Positions 8,349 to 15,637 of a stretch of 36,550 nt of DNA are shown here, in pieces. The notes under the pieces were generated by a model. The model saw only the letters and a list, made by a program, of their open reading frames with translations. It did no database searches and had not been told where the DNA came from. Position 1 is the stretch's first letter. Every line of letters begins with the position of its first letter. Location of the stretch: IMG/VR virus record IMGVR_UViG_3300025073_000109, positions 1 through 36,550 of that record; one strand, 5' to 3'. Source of the stretch: a virus. Position numbers and translations under genes: made by a program.

Positions 8349-8704
8349 TGACCTATGACTTTGAGTGTTCGGCATGTGGTAATATTGAAGAGCATTATGT
8401 TGCGACATTTGATTCCCGCGAGGATGAAATCTGCGGACAATGCGGAACGAAGATGCAAAGATTGGTTGCGAATAGTGCGCGAATAGAAATCTGGAAGCAT
8501 ACTCATATACCGGAGGTGGATAAAAATATTCATTTCCGTTCCATGAAACACGCCCGCGAAGTGGCGAGAGCAAAGGGGTTAAGAATCAATCAAGATTATC
8601 TAATGCCGTATGACTTGGAGTACAGGAAAAAAAACGAGGAACGCTTAATGCGTCAACCAGTCCAATTTGACATGGCAAAATCGCAAAGGAGGGCGACAGG
8701 ATAA
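8348..8704 (+). CDS. FmdB-like zinc-ribbon protein
   Basis: This 118-aa protein starts in a TAATG overlap with the portal stop. Its N-terminus matches the FmdB-type ribbon: MTYDFECSACG, then CGQCGTKM about 25 residues later, followed by a basic helical region. Such ribbons are common in phage genomes next to portal genes. The biochemical role is unknown; it may stabilise a structural complex or bind nucleic acid. Confidence 0.82.
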   Translation: MTYDFECSACGNIEEHYVATFDSREDEICGQCGTKMQRLVANSARIEIWKHTHIPEVDKNIHFRSMKHAREVARAKGLRINQDYLMPYDLEYRKKNEERLMRQPVQFDMAKSQRRATG

Positions 8705-8776
8705 ACAAGACAGATTATTACTTAGGTTTCTTTTCTTTCTGACAACAATAACGAATGACCTCATGAATCATTCGAC

Positions 8777-8811
8777 AGGCCGGTTGGAGCCAACCCTCCC
8801 CGGCCTTTTTT
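8777..8811 (+). terminator. Intrinsic terminator between portal block and scaffold
   Basis: Seven-bp stem AGGCCGG (8777-8783) with CCGGCCT (8800-8806), an inner TTGG/CCAA pairing and a run of six T at 8806-8811. A smaller hairpin, GAATGA/TCATTC, lies just upstream (8753-8758 with 8768-8773). Together they mark the 3' end of the portal transcript or a partial terminator that sets the ratio of portal to coat. The rest of 8705-8865 holds no convincing gene. Confidence 0.78.
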
Positions 8812-8824
8812 GTTGTCAATCATC

Positions 8825-8847
8825 TGAGGTCACAATTTGTGGCCTCA
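8825..8847 (+). promoter_or_regulatory. Near-perfect palindrome in the scaffold gene leader
   Basis: Eleven-base arms (8825-8835 and 8837-8847) are complementary apart from one T/G position, which still pairs as U-G in RNA. The palindrome ends 6 bp before the GGAG SD of the scaffold gene. It could be an operator for a DNA-binding dimer, or an RNA hairpin that protects the mRNA or controls scaffold translation. No good promoter hexamers are visible: a TTGTCA at 8813 has no matching -10. Confidence 0.5.
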
Positions 8848-8865
8848 ACAATGGAGTGTAGTAAA

Positions 8866-9681
8866 ATGGCAGACGAAACCGTGATGGACCCGGCACAGGA
8901 TCGCACCGTCGACAGCCAAGCCGGACAGACTGCGGCGGACTCGCAGGTTGCAACGGCCACAGCGCCGTCAGCAGTACCGATTGCAGATTATAAAAACCTC
9001 CAGTCTTTTGCGACCAAGACCTCTCAAGAATTGAAGGCTTTCAAGGAGGAGGCGGCCAAGAGGGATCAGGAGAATACCGCGAAACTTGCCAGGGCAGAGG
9101 AACTTGAGGAAAAGTTCAATCGTCTTGGAGAAGCTTTCGGTGCAACACCGCCCGCTGCGGCTAAACTCAGCCCGGAGCAGATCAAGGAATTGGACAACAT
9201 ACTCCAACAGACCCCGACCTACAGAACCCTGGCGGAGCAAAGCAAAACACAGCAGCAGGCACAGCAGACAGCGTCAGCAAGACAGCACGATATGGCGGTC
9301 AATGAAGCGGCGATTGAACTCACTAATCAGTTCAAGTTGACTGATGAACAGGGCGCGAACCTCAAGAAGTTTATTATGGAGGACCCCGCTATTGTGGGTG
9401 GGATACAAACCGCCGTGACTAAGGAGCAGGCTCTCAGAACCTTCAGGAATGCTTATAAAGCTTGGCATTATGACGAACTGAGCAAAAATGCAGTTGCGCT
9501 CGGAACTCAGCAAGTAGAGCAGAAACTCAAAGGCATGGAAGCCACTGCTTCGGTCGATCAGGGAGCGCCGATAGCTGCTGCCTCTGGCAATGCTGAAATC
9601 GCTTATGTTAAAGGCCAAGGTCTTGACGGAGTTTGGGACAGGATCGCGGCCAATGTACGACAAACTCACGGAATTAATTAA
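8866..9681 (+). CDS. Capsid scaffolding protein
   Basis: A 271-aa acidic, alanine/glutamine/glutamate-rich protein with a long predicted coiled coil (about residues 45-90) and a second helical region (about 100-215), directly before the coat gene; this is the classic profile and position of a scaffold. The ATG at 8866 has GGAG nine bases upstream. A GTG at 8839 in the same frame lies inside the palindrome and is not favoured. No protease domain is seen, so it is probably released rather than carrying its own protease. Confidence 0.82.
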   Translation: MADETVMDPAQDRTVDSQAGQTAADSQVATATAPSAVPIADYKNLQSFATKTSQELKAFKEEAAKRDQENTAKLARAEELEEKFNRLGEAFGATPPAAAKLSPEQIKELDNILQQTPTYRTLAEQSKTQQQAQQTASARQHDMAVNEAAIELTNQFKLTDEQGANLKKFIMEDPAIVGGIQTAVTKEQALRTFRNAYKAWHYDELSKNAVALGTQQVEQKLKGMEATASVDQGAPIAAASGNAEIAYVKGQGLDGVWDRIAANVRQTHGIN

Positions 9682-9697
9682 TCTTTAGGAGAAATTC

Positions 9698-10726
9698 ATG
9701 GCAACATCTCGCACCGTAACCTATGGTGCATTACTGACTACCACCTTCGAGAATACGGACAAGGTAGCTCACGATATAATCACTGAGTCTATGCCCGGCC
9801 TGTACTGGCTCTCCAAAAAGAGCCGCGTCAAGGCGGGCGGCGGGGATCATATCAGACGCAACGTTGCCGTAAGGTTCAACACCGATGGTGGAAGTTTCGC
9901 TACTGGTGATCGTATCACCGCTACCGACCAGAACCCGGTCGAACCCGCGAAATGGGAATGGGCGCAGTATGACAAGCCGACCATTTTCTTCACGGCGGAT
10001 GCGAAAAAGAACGCCGGTGCTGAACAGATCATCGACCTTGGCAAAGCGAAAATGAAGCAGACGCTCAATTCGCTGAAGAACGACATGGCCGGTGATTTCT
10101 ACAAGTCTGGCGGGGACAACAAGCTGACCGGCCTGAAGGCTTTCGCGGACGTGAACAACTACACGACCGATACCTATGGCGGCCTGTCAAGGGCGACCTA
10201 TTCGGATTGGCGTCCGTACTGCAAAGGTTCGACTGTCGGTGCGTGTTACACGACTACCGTTCCGACCGAACAGTTGCTCAACGCAATGCGGTTTGCCTTT
10301 ATCACCTGCGCTAACAAGGGTGATAATGGAGCGCCGGATTTTGCGCTGACCTCGATTCAGGGGTTTGACTATCTCGAACAGCGGGTAATGAACGCTCTGC
10401 GCGTTTATGATACCGAGGTTGGGGATATGGGCTTCGGCGGACTGAAGTTCAAAGGCATGACCGTTATGGCCGATCCGTACCTGAATACCACGGATGGCAC
10501 GAACCAGGGAACATCCGGCGAAACCATGTACATTCTCAACAGCAAGACTTGGGAATGGGTGACGCTGACCCCGGATATGAAGAACGGCTACGAAACTCGC
10601 GGGCCGATTGATCTTGAGGAACAGATCGGCAAGCGTTGGGATACTTACTTCATCGGACAGATGATTAACTCTGATCCTAGGGCCAACGCGGTACTGTACG
10701 GCATTACTGCCGTTGCAGCTTCTTAA
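9698..10726 (+). CDS. Major capsid protein (HK97-fold type)
   Basis: A 342-aa protein with AGGAG before the ATG, placed between the scaffold and decoration-like genes. Features typical of HK97-fold coat proteins: an N-terminal arm, a Lys-rich spine-helix region (DLGKAKMKQTLNSLKNDM, about residues 109-126), a mid-protein variable insertion (TDTYGGLSRATYSDW), and a conserved P/A-domain stretch LTSIQGFDYLEQRVM followed by FKGMTVMADPYL. The C-terminus is short and hydrophobic. The fold is inferred from pattern and position, not from alignment. Confidence 0.9.
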   Translation: MATSRTVTYGALLTTTFENTDKVAHDIITESMPGLYWLSKKSRVKAGGGDHIRRNVAVRFNTDGGSFATGDRITATDQNPVEPAKWEWAQYDKPTIFFTADAKKNAGAEQIIDLGKAKMKQTLNSLKNDMAGDFYKSGGDNKLTGLKAFADVNNYTTDTYGGLSRATYSDWRPYCKGSTVGACYTTTVPTEQLLNAMRFAFITCANKGDNGAPDFALTSIQGFDYLEQRVMNALRVYDTEVGDMGFGGLKFKGMTVMADPYLNTTDGTNQGTSGETMYILNSKTWEWVTLTPDMKNGYETRGPIDLEEQIGKRWDTYFIGQMINSDPRANAVLYGITAVAAS

Positions 10727-10743
10727 CGAAAGGAGAGACTAAC

Positions 10744-11496
10744 ATGGCTGGACAGGCTATTCTTAGTGCCAATGATGTCGCTCCCGTTACCGCTCTTGGC
10801 AGTACATACACAAGTTTCGATCTGGCAGGGCTGCTTGGTCCCCGGTCGTATGTGTATGTCCGCAATCAGGATTCGACTGCGTGGACGGCGGGACTGGCAG
10901 TACGCCAGCGCAGCGATCTGTTCGCTACTGAAGGCACGGCTCTAACCGCCGATTCAAACTCGACTGTTGGCCTGATTACCGACGCCTCCGGGCCGGGCGC
11001 TCCGTGGACAACCGCAGGCTATGTGCCGGACTCGATTGACCGTGTGCTGTACTGGCACGCCAGTGCAACACCGTCAAGTGTTTATTATGGTAAGGTTTAC
11101 TATAATAACACGGATATTGATTTCAACCTTGAGGACCTTCCGGCGGCTGCGATTTCCAACAGCGGGGCATATATCATCTGGCGTCCGTATGTCTTTGTTA
11201 AGACGGCGGCCAATGACACGCTTTCGGTTGGCGGTGTTTCTCAGTCCACAATCTCTACTCTGTATCATGGCTGGGTGCAGTATGCGGGCTTTGGGTACGC
11301 ATATCTGATCGGCGATACTACGGGCAACGGCGACGGGCTAGGCAGTATTCCGGGTGCGACGGCTGGTTATGCCAAAGGCGTGACCGCCGGGACCAACGAT
11401 GGATACGTCTATCTCTACGCGATGACCGATAACACTGCGGCTTCTCTCTATGCGCCGTGCATGATTGCGGCTCCGTACATGAAAACCATCGGCTAA
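10744..11496 (+). CDS. Decoration/head-fibre-like protein, paralog 1
   Basis: A 250-aa beta-rich protein beginning MAGQAILSAND, with AGGAG upstream. It is clearly homologous to the next gene: both share LGSTYT, GP-R-YVY-RN-DS, GLAVRQRSD, LYWHAS, YYGK, AAI-NSGAYI-W-PY, DTLSVGG and GWVQY-GFGYAY in the same order. Its place right after the coat gene suggests a capsid-decorating or stabilising protein, but the family is not recognised. Confidence 0.82.
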   Translation: MAGQAILSANDVAPVTALGSTYTSFDLAGLLGPRSYVYVRNQDSTAWTAGLAVRQRSDLFATEGTALTADSNSTVGLITDASGPGAPWTTAGYVPDSIDRVLYWHASATPSSVYYGKVYYNNTDIDFNLEDLPAAAISNSGAYIIWRPYVFVKTAANDTLSVGGVSQSTISTLYHGWVQYAGFGYAYLIGDTTGNGDGLGSIPGATAGYAKGVTAGTNDGYVYLYAMTDNTAASLYAPCMIAAPYMKTIG

Positions 11497-11508
11497 CAGG
11501 AGGCTATA

Positions 11509-12276
11509 ATGGCTGGACAGACAGTATTAAGCGCCAATGATTCCTCTCCTGTAACGGCGTTGGGTAGTACATATACGGACTTCGACTTCGAGACCCTATT
11601 AGGTCCGAGGGCTTATGTGTATATCCGCAACCATGATTCGAGCAACATGACGGGTGGACTCGCTGTAAGGCAGAGATCGGACATTCTCACCACCGAAGGG
11701 AGCGCCTTAACGGGTGATGCGAATACTGCTATTCCCCGTATTCTGGATGCCGATTTACCAGCACCGTTTACAACCGCAAGTTATATCCCGGATACACTCG
11801 ACCGGGCTTTGTACTGGCATGCCAGTGCCTCACCGACGAGCACATATTACGGGAAGATTTACATGAACACAACTACCGAGTTGTGGCTTGAGGACCCGCC
11901 CGCTGCGGCTATTACTAACAGTGGAGCTTATATTCCCTGGCTGCCGTATGCTTTTATCATAACGGGAGTCAGCGATACATTGTCCGTTGGCGGTATAGCG
12001 CAGAGCACTATCACGGCTGGTAACTACGGTTGGGTGCAGTATGGTGGATTCGGTTATGCCTATGTACTCGGCGGGGACAATGATGCCTCTGTCGCTGATG
12101 GGGTAGGTATTATCCCCGGTTCGGTTGCCGGTATGGGACAGGGCCGTACCGCTGGTACAGACGATGGCTATATCTACGGCTATCCAATGACGGATGAGAC
12201 TGCTTCGGAAGTTGGCATATATGTTCCGCTGATGATTGCGGCTCCGTATATGAGCCACTATCCGAATTACCCTTAA
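11509..12276 (+). CDS. Decoration/head-fibre-like protein, paralog 2
   Basis: A 255-aa tandem paralog of the preceding gene, with the same ordered motifs across the full length and roughly half or more of residues identical by eye. It differs in a longer C-terminal loop (GGDNDASVADGVG region) and the end MSHYPNYP. It starts 12 bp downstream of paralog 1 with AGGAGG as SD. The two may occupy different sites on the capsid or be swapped between particles. This looks like duplication followed by divergence. Confidence 0.82.
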   Translation: MAGQTVLSANDSSPVTALGSTYTDFDFETLLGPRAYVYIRNHDSSNMTGGLAVRQRSDILTTEGSALTGDANTAIPRILDADLPAPFTTASYIPDTLDRALYWHASASPTSTYYGKIYMNTTTELWLEDPPAAAITNSGAYIPWLPYAFIITGVSDTLSVGGIAQSTITAGNYGWVQYGGFGYAYVLGGDNDASVADGVGIIPGSVAGMGQGRTAGTDDGYIYGYPMTDETASEVGIYVPLMIAAPYMSHYPNYP

Positions 12277-12281
12277 CCAAG

Positions 12282-12299
12282 AGGGGCCGCAAGGCCCCT
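12282..12299 (+). promoter_or_regulatory. Stem-loop with GCAA tetraloop
   Basis: AGGGGCC pairs perfectly with GGCCCCT around a GCAA (GNRA) tetraloop, in the 36-bp gap between the second decoration gene and the adaptor-like gene. No U-run follows, so it is not a standard terminator. It may be an RNA stability or processing element. The only SD-like GAGGGG in this gap lies inside the stem and about 30 nt from the next ATG. Confidence 0.6.
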
Positions 12300-12312
12300 T
12301 AAATAAAACAAA

Positions 12313-13530
12313 ATGCCAAACTGGAATTTCAGAGAGCTTTACTACGGCGTGTGTGAGGATGTCCGGGATACGTCTTTGACTACCCTTGCGAAGCGCTGGG
12401 CGAATGAAGTGATTGACGATGTGATGACCCGCGAGTCTTGGAGCTTCTCCAAGCGGGAGGGCCATTTACTGACTACCGCCAATACGATGTTCTACTCGTT
12501 ACCGTCGCATTGGGATAACATATCGGACTTCCGGCAGAAAGATGCGCTGCGGAATATGGAACGAATGTCCGGGGCGCAGTTCCATGCGAGAATCGTCAAG
12601 CCGACGGCCACAGGTGAGCCTTATTGGGCGATCTATAACGGCATTGTCGGCTACTATCAGACCCCGGAGAGTTTGATCGGCCTCACCAGTACCAGTGCTT
12701 CGGATACGGGGTCGGTGACAGTTACCGGTATGTCGGGCGGCTGGGAGCAGAGCGAATCGGTAACGCTGACCGGGCTGACGATTGCCTATACAACCAAGAG
12801 ATATTCGCGTGTAATATCGGTTGTCGCCGGGTCTGCGGTGACAGGGACTATATCGGTTACAGATGATGCGTCAAGGGCACTGGCCTCTATTGCGGCGGCA
12901 GGGACTACAGCAACAATCAGTTCACAACCCGCCAGCTTGATCTCGTGCTCCAGTAGTTCAACGACAGATGATTTTACAACCGACACCGGGCAGTATTTGA
13001 GAATCCGGGGTTACAGCGGTGACGATGTGTTTCTGGAAGAAACTGTTGAGCTTGACGGAACGACAGCGGCGCTCTCTACCAATTACTACAATCGCATCGA
13101 AGAGATAGGCAAGTACGAAACATCTACCGGAACGATCACCTGTACGTCGAATGGCGGGAATAAGACTGTTGTCAAGATAGCGCCGAACCAACTCAAGGCG
13201 GAACATATCGAGGTCGGTTTTTACTCCGTTCCAAACGCGGCGTATGATATAGAAGTTCGCTACAGTGCACAGCCCAAGAAGATGATCGAGGACCACGACA
13301 GCTTCCACCCGATACCGACTAAGTATTTCAATGTCCTGAAAGACGGTGTGTTTGTAAAGGCGTGGAATTATCTCAAGTATCCCAACAAGGCCGCTGAAGC
13401 GAAGCAGTCTTACGAGTTTGGGCTTAAAACAATGTGGCAGGATGATTGCCGCCGGGTATCGACGAACACCAGAGTAAGGGCGTCAGACGAAGGGCGCGTT
13501 CTGTTTAACATTCCAAGGAACGCGGATTAA
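12313..13530 (+). CDS. Head-tail adaptor-like protein with inserted beta domain
   Basis: A 405-aa protein. The N-terminal part (1-120) and C-terminal part (about 290-400) resemble short-tailed phage adaptor/head-completion proteins: helical start, RWANEVIDDVMTRESWSF, then YSLPSHWD, and a C-terminal helical part with FVKAWNYLKYPNKAAEA. Between them (about 120-290) lies Thr/Ser/Gly-rich beta sequence like one or two Ig-like domains (VTVTGMSGGWEQSESVTL). The start ATG has no SD at normal distance. Its order after the coat block matches P22 gp4-type adaptors, although it is much longer because of the insertion. Confidence 0.65.
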   Translation: MPNWNFRELYYGVCEDVRDTSLTTLAKRWANEVIDDVMTRESWSFSKREGHLLTTANTMFYSLPSHWDNISDFRQKDALRNMERMSGAQFHARIVKPTATGEPYWAIYNGIVGYYQTPESLIGLTSTSASDTGSVTVTGMSGGWEQSESVTLTGLTIAYTTKRYSRVISVVAGSAVTGTISVTDDASRALASIAAAGTTATISSQPASLISCSSSSTTDDFTTDTGQYLRIRGYSGDDVFLEETVELDGTTAALSTNYYNRIEEIGKYETSTGTITCTSNGGNKTVVKIAPNQLKAEHIEVGFYSVPNAAYDIEVRYSAQPKKMIEDHDSFHPIPTKYFNVLKDGVFVKAWNYLKYPNKAAEAKQSYEFGLKTMWQDDCRRVSTNTRVRASDEGRVLFNIPRNAD

Positions 13531-15083
13531 TGCAGTCTCAGACTTATACAGATTTTTCGGGTGGCTTGAACAATAGGGCTAATCCTGCGGCTATCGCGGA
13601 GAATCAAAGCCCGCTTTGCTCGAATGTCGATCTCGATGAATATGGCAAGATACAAAAGCGCAGAGGAAGCAAGTATCTGTTTGGTACAGCCAAGTCTTCT
13701 CCGATAACTTGGCTCCAAGAGTTCCGACTGGCGAGCGGCACAACTAAGTTGCTTTATACCTCTGGTACGACTTTAAACGCCTGTGATATTGACGGAACAA
13801 ATGATACAGCTATAACCGGAGCGTTGACTTTAACCAGCGGCAAGAATGTCCTGTCCGATGCAACTTACTGTACGCTGTCGGGTGCACCTATAATTGTAGG
13901 TACAAATGATACAGATAATATATGGTATTGGACAGGCACGGGCAATGCGGCAGTATTATCTACACAGACTTATATGCCAACTGCGGCCAAATGCGTAGAA
14001 TTGTTACAGGATAGATTGATACTTGCTAATATAGTTGATCGAGGAAGCGGCGCAAGATATACGAATTACTTTACATGGTCGGCGGCTAACGACCCGACGG
14101 ATTGGGACACGGACGCCCACATTTTGATAGGTAGCGCCGAGGACCCGATAATAGCCGTGATTAAAGCCCAGAAGGCGATTGTAGTCCTGAAGGAACATTC
14201 AACGTGGCGCGTATATTGGGATTTAACTTTAGCAACTTTCGTGCCACAAATCATCAATCCCAAGGTTGGCTGTGCGGCGCGGAACTCGGTAGCCGCGTCG
14301 GTGAATGAAGTGTTCTTTCTATCGCAGGATGGAGTTTATCAGTATGACGGGCGCGGGACGGATGAAGAATCCCTAGTAAAGATTTCGGATAATCTTGAGG
14401 CTGAAGCGTGGGAAACCAACTGGCATACGGCGCGAAAAGACAAGGCTAATGCCGTTTTCTACCGGCCCCGGAACCAGTACCGGATATTCATAGCAGAGGG
14501 CGAAACGGCGGAAACAGCCGATGAAAACAGGACGTACTATGCCTATCATCCCAAGTTTCAGGCGTGGACTAAGGGAACGCACGAGGCAAATTGCAGTACG
14601 GTAGTGCAGGATGGTTCGAGATACAGACTCTATGTCGGCGATTATGACGGCCAGATTAACAGACTGGATTACTTCGATACGGACGATGGCGCCTATGTAG
14701 ATAACGATAATGGCTCGGCTATTTCGTCGCATTGGTACACCAAAGATCACAACATGGGGTATCCAAACCTCGATAAAGGCTGGGCGCAATTAACGGTAGT
14801 AATGTCCACGACCTCTACGGCGCAGACATTGGCCGTTACGCAGTTCAATGACTATGGCGATTACAGTACGGCGGACTCGCTTTCCATGCAGGCTCCCGGA
14901 GCCGTACTGGATGATTTTGTGCTTGACGTTGACAGGCTTGGAGGCGGCACGACTAAGAAAGCCTCTATGCCCCTGATGGGCTATTCCGATGTTACAAGGT
15001 TAAAGTTTGAGAACAATAACCTGAATGAACACTTTTCGATCTTAGGTTATTCGCTCAAATATGACCCGGCTGAATCATACTAA
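13530..15083 (+). CDS. Tail nozzle/stopper-like beta-propeller protein
   Basis: A 517-aa protein whose ATG overlaps the previous stop (TAATG). It begins with the pattern seen in many short-tail phage proteins of this position: DFSGGLNNRANPAAI, then N-VDLDEYGKIQKRRG. Repeated beta-blade-like segments follow (for example DRLILANI, IIAVIKAQKAIVVLKE, FFLSQDGVYQYDGRG), suggesting a propeller. In P22 order this is the gp10-like position, so a nozzle or gate under the adaptor is the best guess. Fold and role are inferred. Confidence 0.7.
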   Translation: MQSQTYTDFSGGLNNRANPAAIAENQSPLCSNVDLDEYGKIQKRRGSKYLFGTAKSSPITWLQEFRLASGTTKLLYTSGTTLNACDIDGTNDTAITGALTLTSGKNVLSDATYCTLSGAPIIVGTNDTDNIWYWTGTGNAAVLSTQTYMPTAAKCVELLQDRLILANIVDRGSGARYTNYFTWSAANDPTDWDTDAHILIGSAEDPIIAVIKAQKAIVVLKEHSTWRVYWDLTLATFVPQIINPKVGCAARNSVAASVNEVFFLSQDGVYQYDGRGTDEESLVKISDNLEAEAWETNWHTARKDKANAVFYRPRNQYRIFIAEGETAETADENRTYYAYHPKFQAWTKGTHEANCSTVVQDGSRYRLYVGDYDGQINRLDYFDTDDGAYVDNDNGSAISSHWYTKDHNMGYPNLDKGWAQLTVVMSTTSTAQTLAVTQFNDYGDYSTADSLSMQAPGAVLDDFVLDVDRLGGGTTKKASMPLMGYSDVTRLKFENNNLNEHFSILGYSLKYDPAESY

Positions 15084-15097
15084 TCCAAGAGGGCGAT

Positions 15098-15625
15098 ATG
15101 CTTCTCCAAGAATGGCGCTCCGATCCGCACGAGGCGTGGTTCAATCTTGTTTACATGATGTACGAAAGCAGTGAACAGTTCTTATGGCAAAAGACAATAA
15201 TAACGGATCAGTTACTTGGGAAGTTTCCGGCGGCGGATGTACTGTCAAGATGGGCAAGCGGCGCGAATCTAAAGTTTGGAATAATCAGCAATCGGTTTCT
15301 CGGTGTGGGAACGCTGTGCAGCTTAGACAGCGCCAATCATTCGGCGCAGATGAAAGTATTAATCGACCCGCGTATCGTTCCTAAGCCGTGGGAGATACAA
15401 GCTACAATCTGTAAAATGATTGATTATGCTTTTGAATCCGGCCTTGAAAGAGTGTATGGTTATCTGCCGTTGACCGGCAGTAAGGTTATGCGCTATTGGG
15501 AAAAGGTACTGAAAGAACTCGAAGCAAAAGAGATTATCAGGCGCGTGGGGATTGAGAAACATGCAATCCGAACATCCAAAAGACGAATTGGGAGAATTTT
15601 ATTTGAAGCTGTACGATCTAAATAA
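15098..15625 (+). CDS. GNAT-like virion-associated protein
   Basis: A 175-aa protein with GAGGG before its ATG. The middle and C-terminal parts follow a GNAT pattern: a beta hairpin with FGIISNRFLGVGTL, then VLIDPRIVPKPWEIQATICKMIDYAFESG as the acceptor-helix region, then RVYGYLP...SKVMRYWEKVL. The usual Q/R-x-x-G-x-G/A acetyl-CoA loop is poorly kept. GNAT-like proteins of this size precede internal virion proteins in several podoviruses (T7 gp13 belongs to a GNAT-clan family), so a structural role is more likely than acetylation. Confidence 0.68.
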   Translation: MLLQEWRSDPHEAWFNLVYMMYESSEQFLWQKTIITDQLLGKFPAADVLSRWASGANLKFGIISNRFLGVGTLCSLDSANHSAQMKVLIDPRIVPKPWEIQATICKMIDYAFESGLERVYGYLPLTGSKVMRYWEKVLKELEAKEIIRRVGIEKHAIRTSKRRIGRILFEAVRSK

Positions 15626-15637
15626 GGAAGTGCACTA

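Noticed and set aside
8813-8841. Possible sigma-70 promoter (TTGTCA)
   Set aside because: At 17-bp spacing the -10 is TTTGTG, a poor match to TATAAT.
8839-8866. GTG start nine codons upstream for the scaffold gene
   Set aside because: It lies inside the palindrome without an SD, while the ATG at 8866 has GGAG at good spacing.
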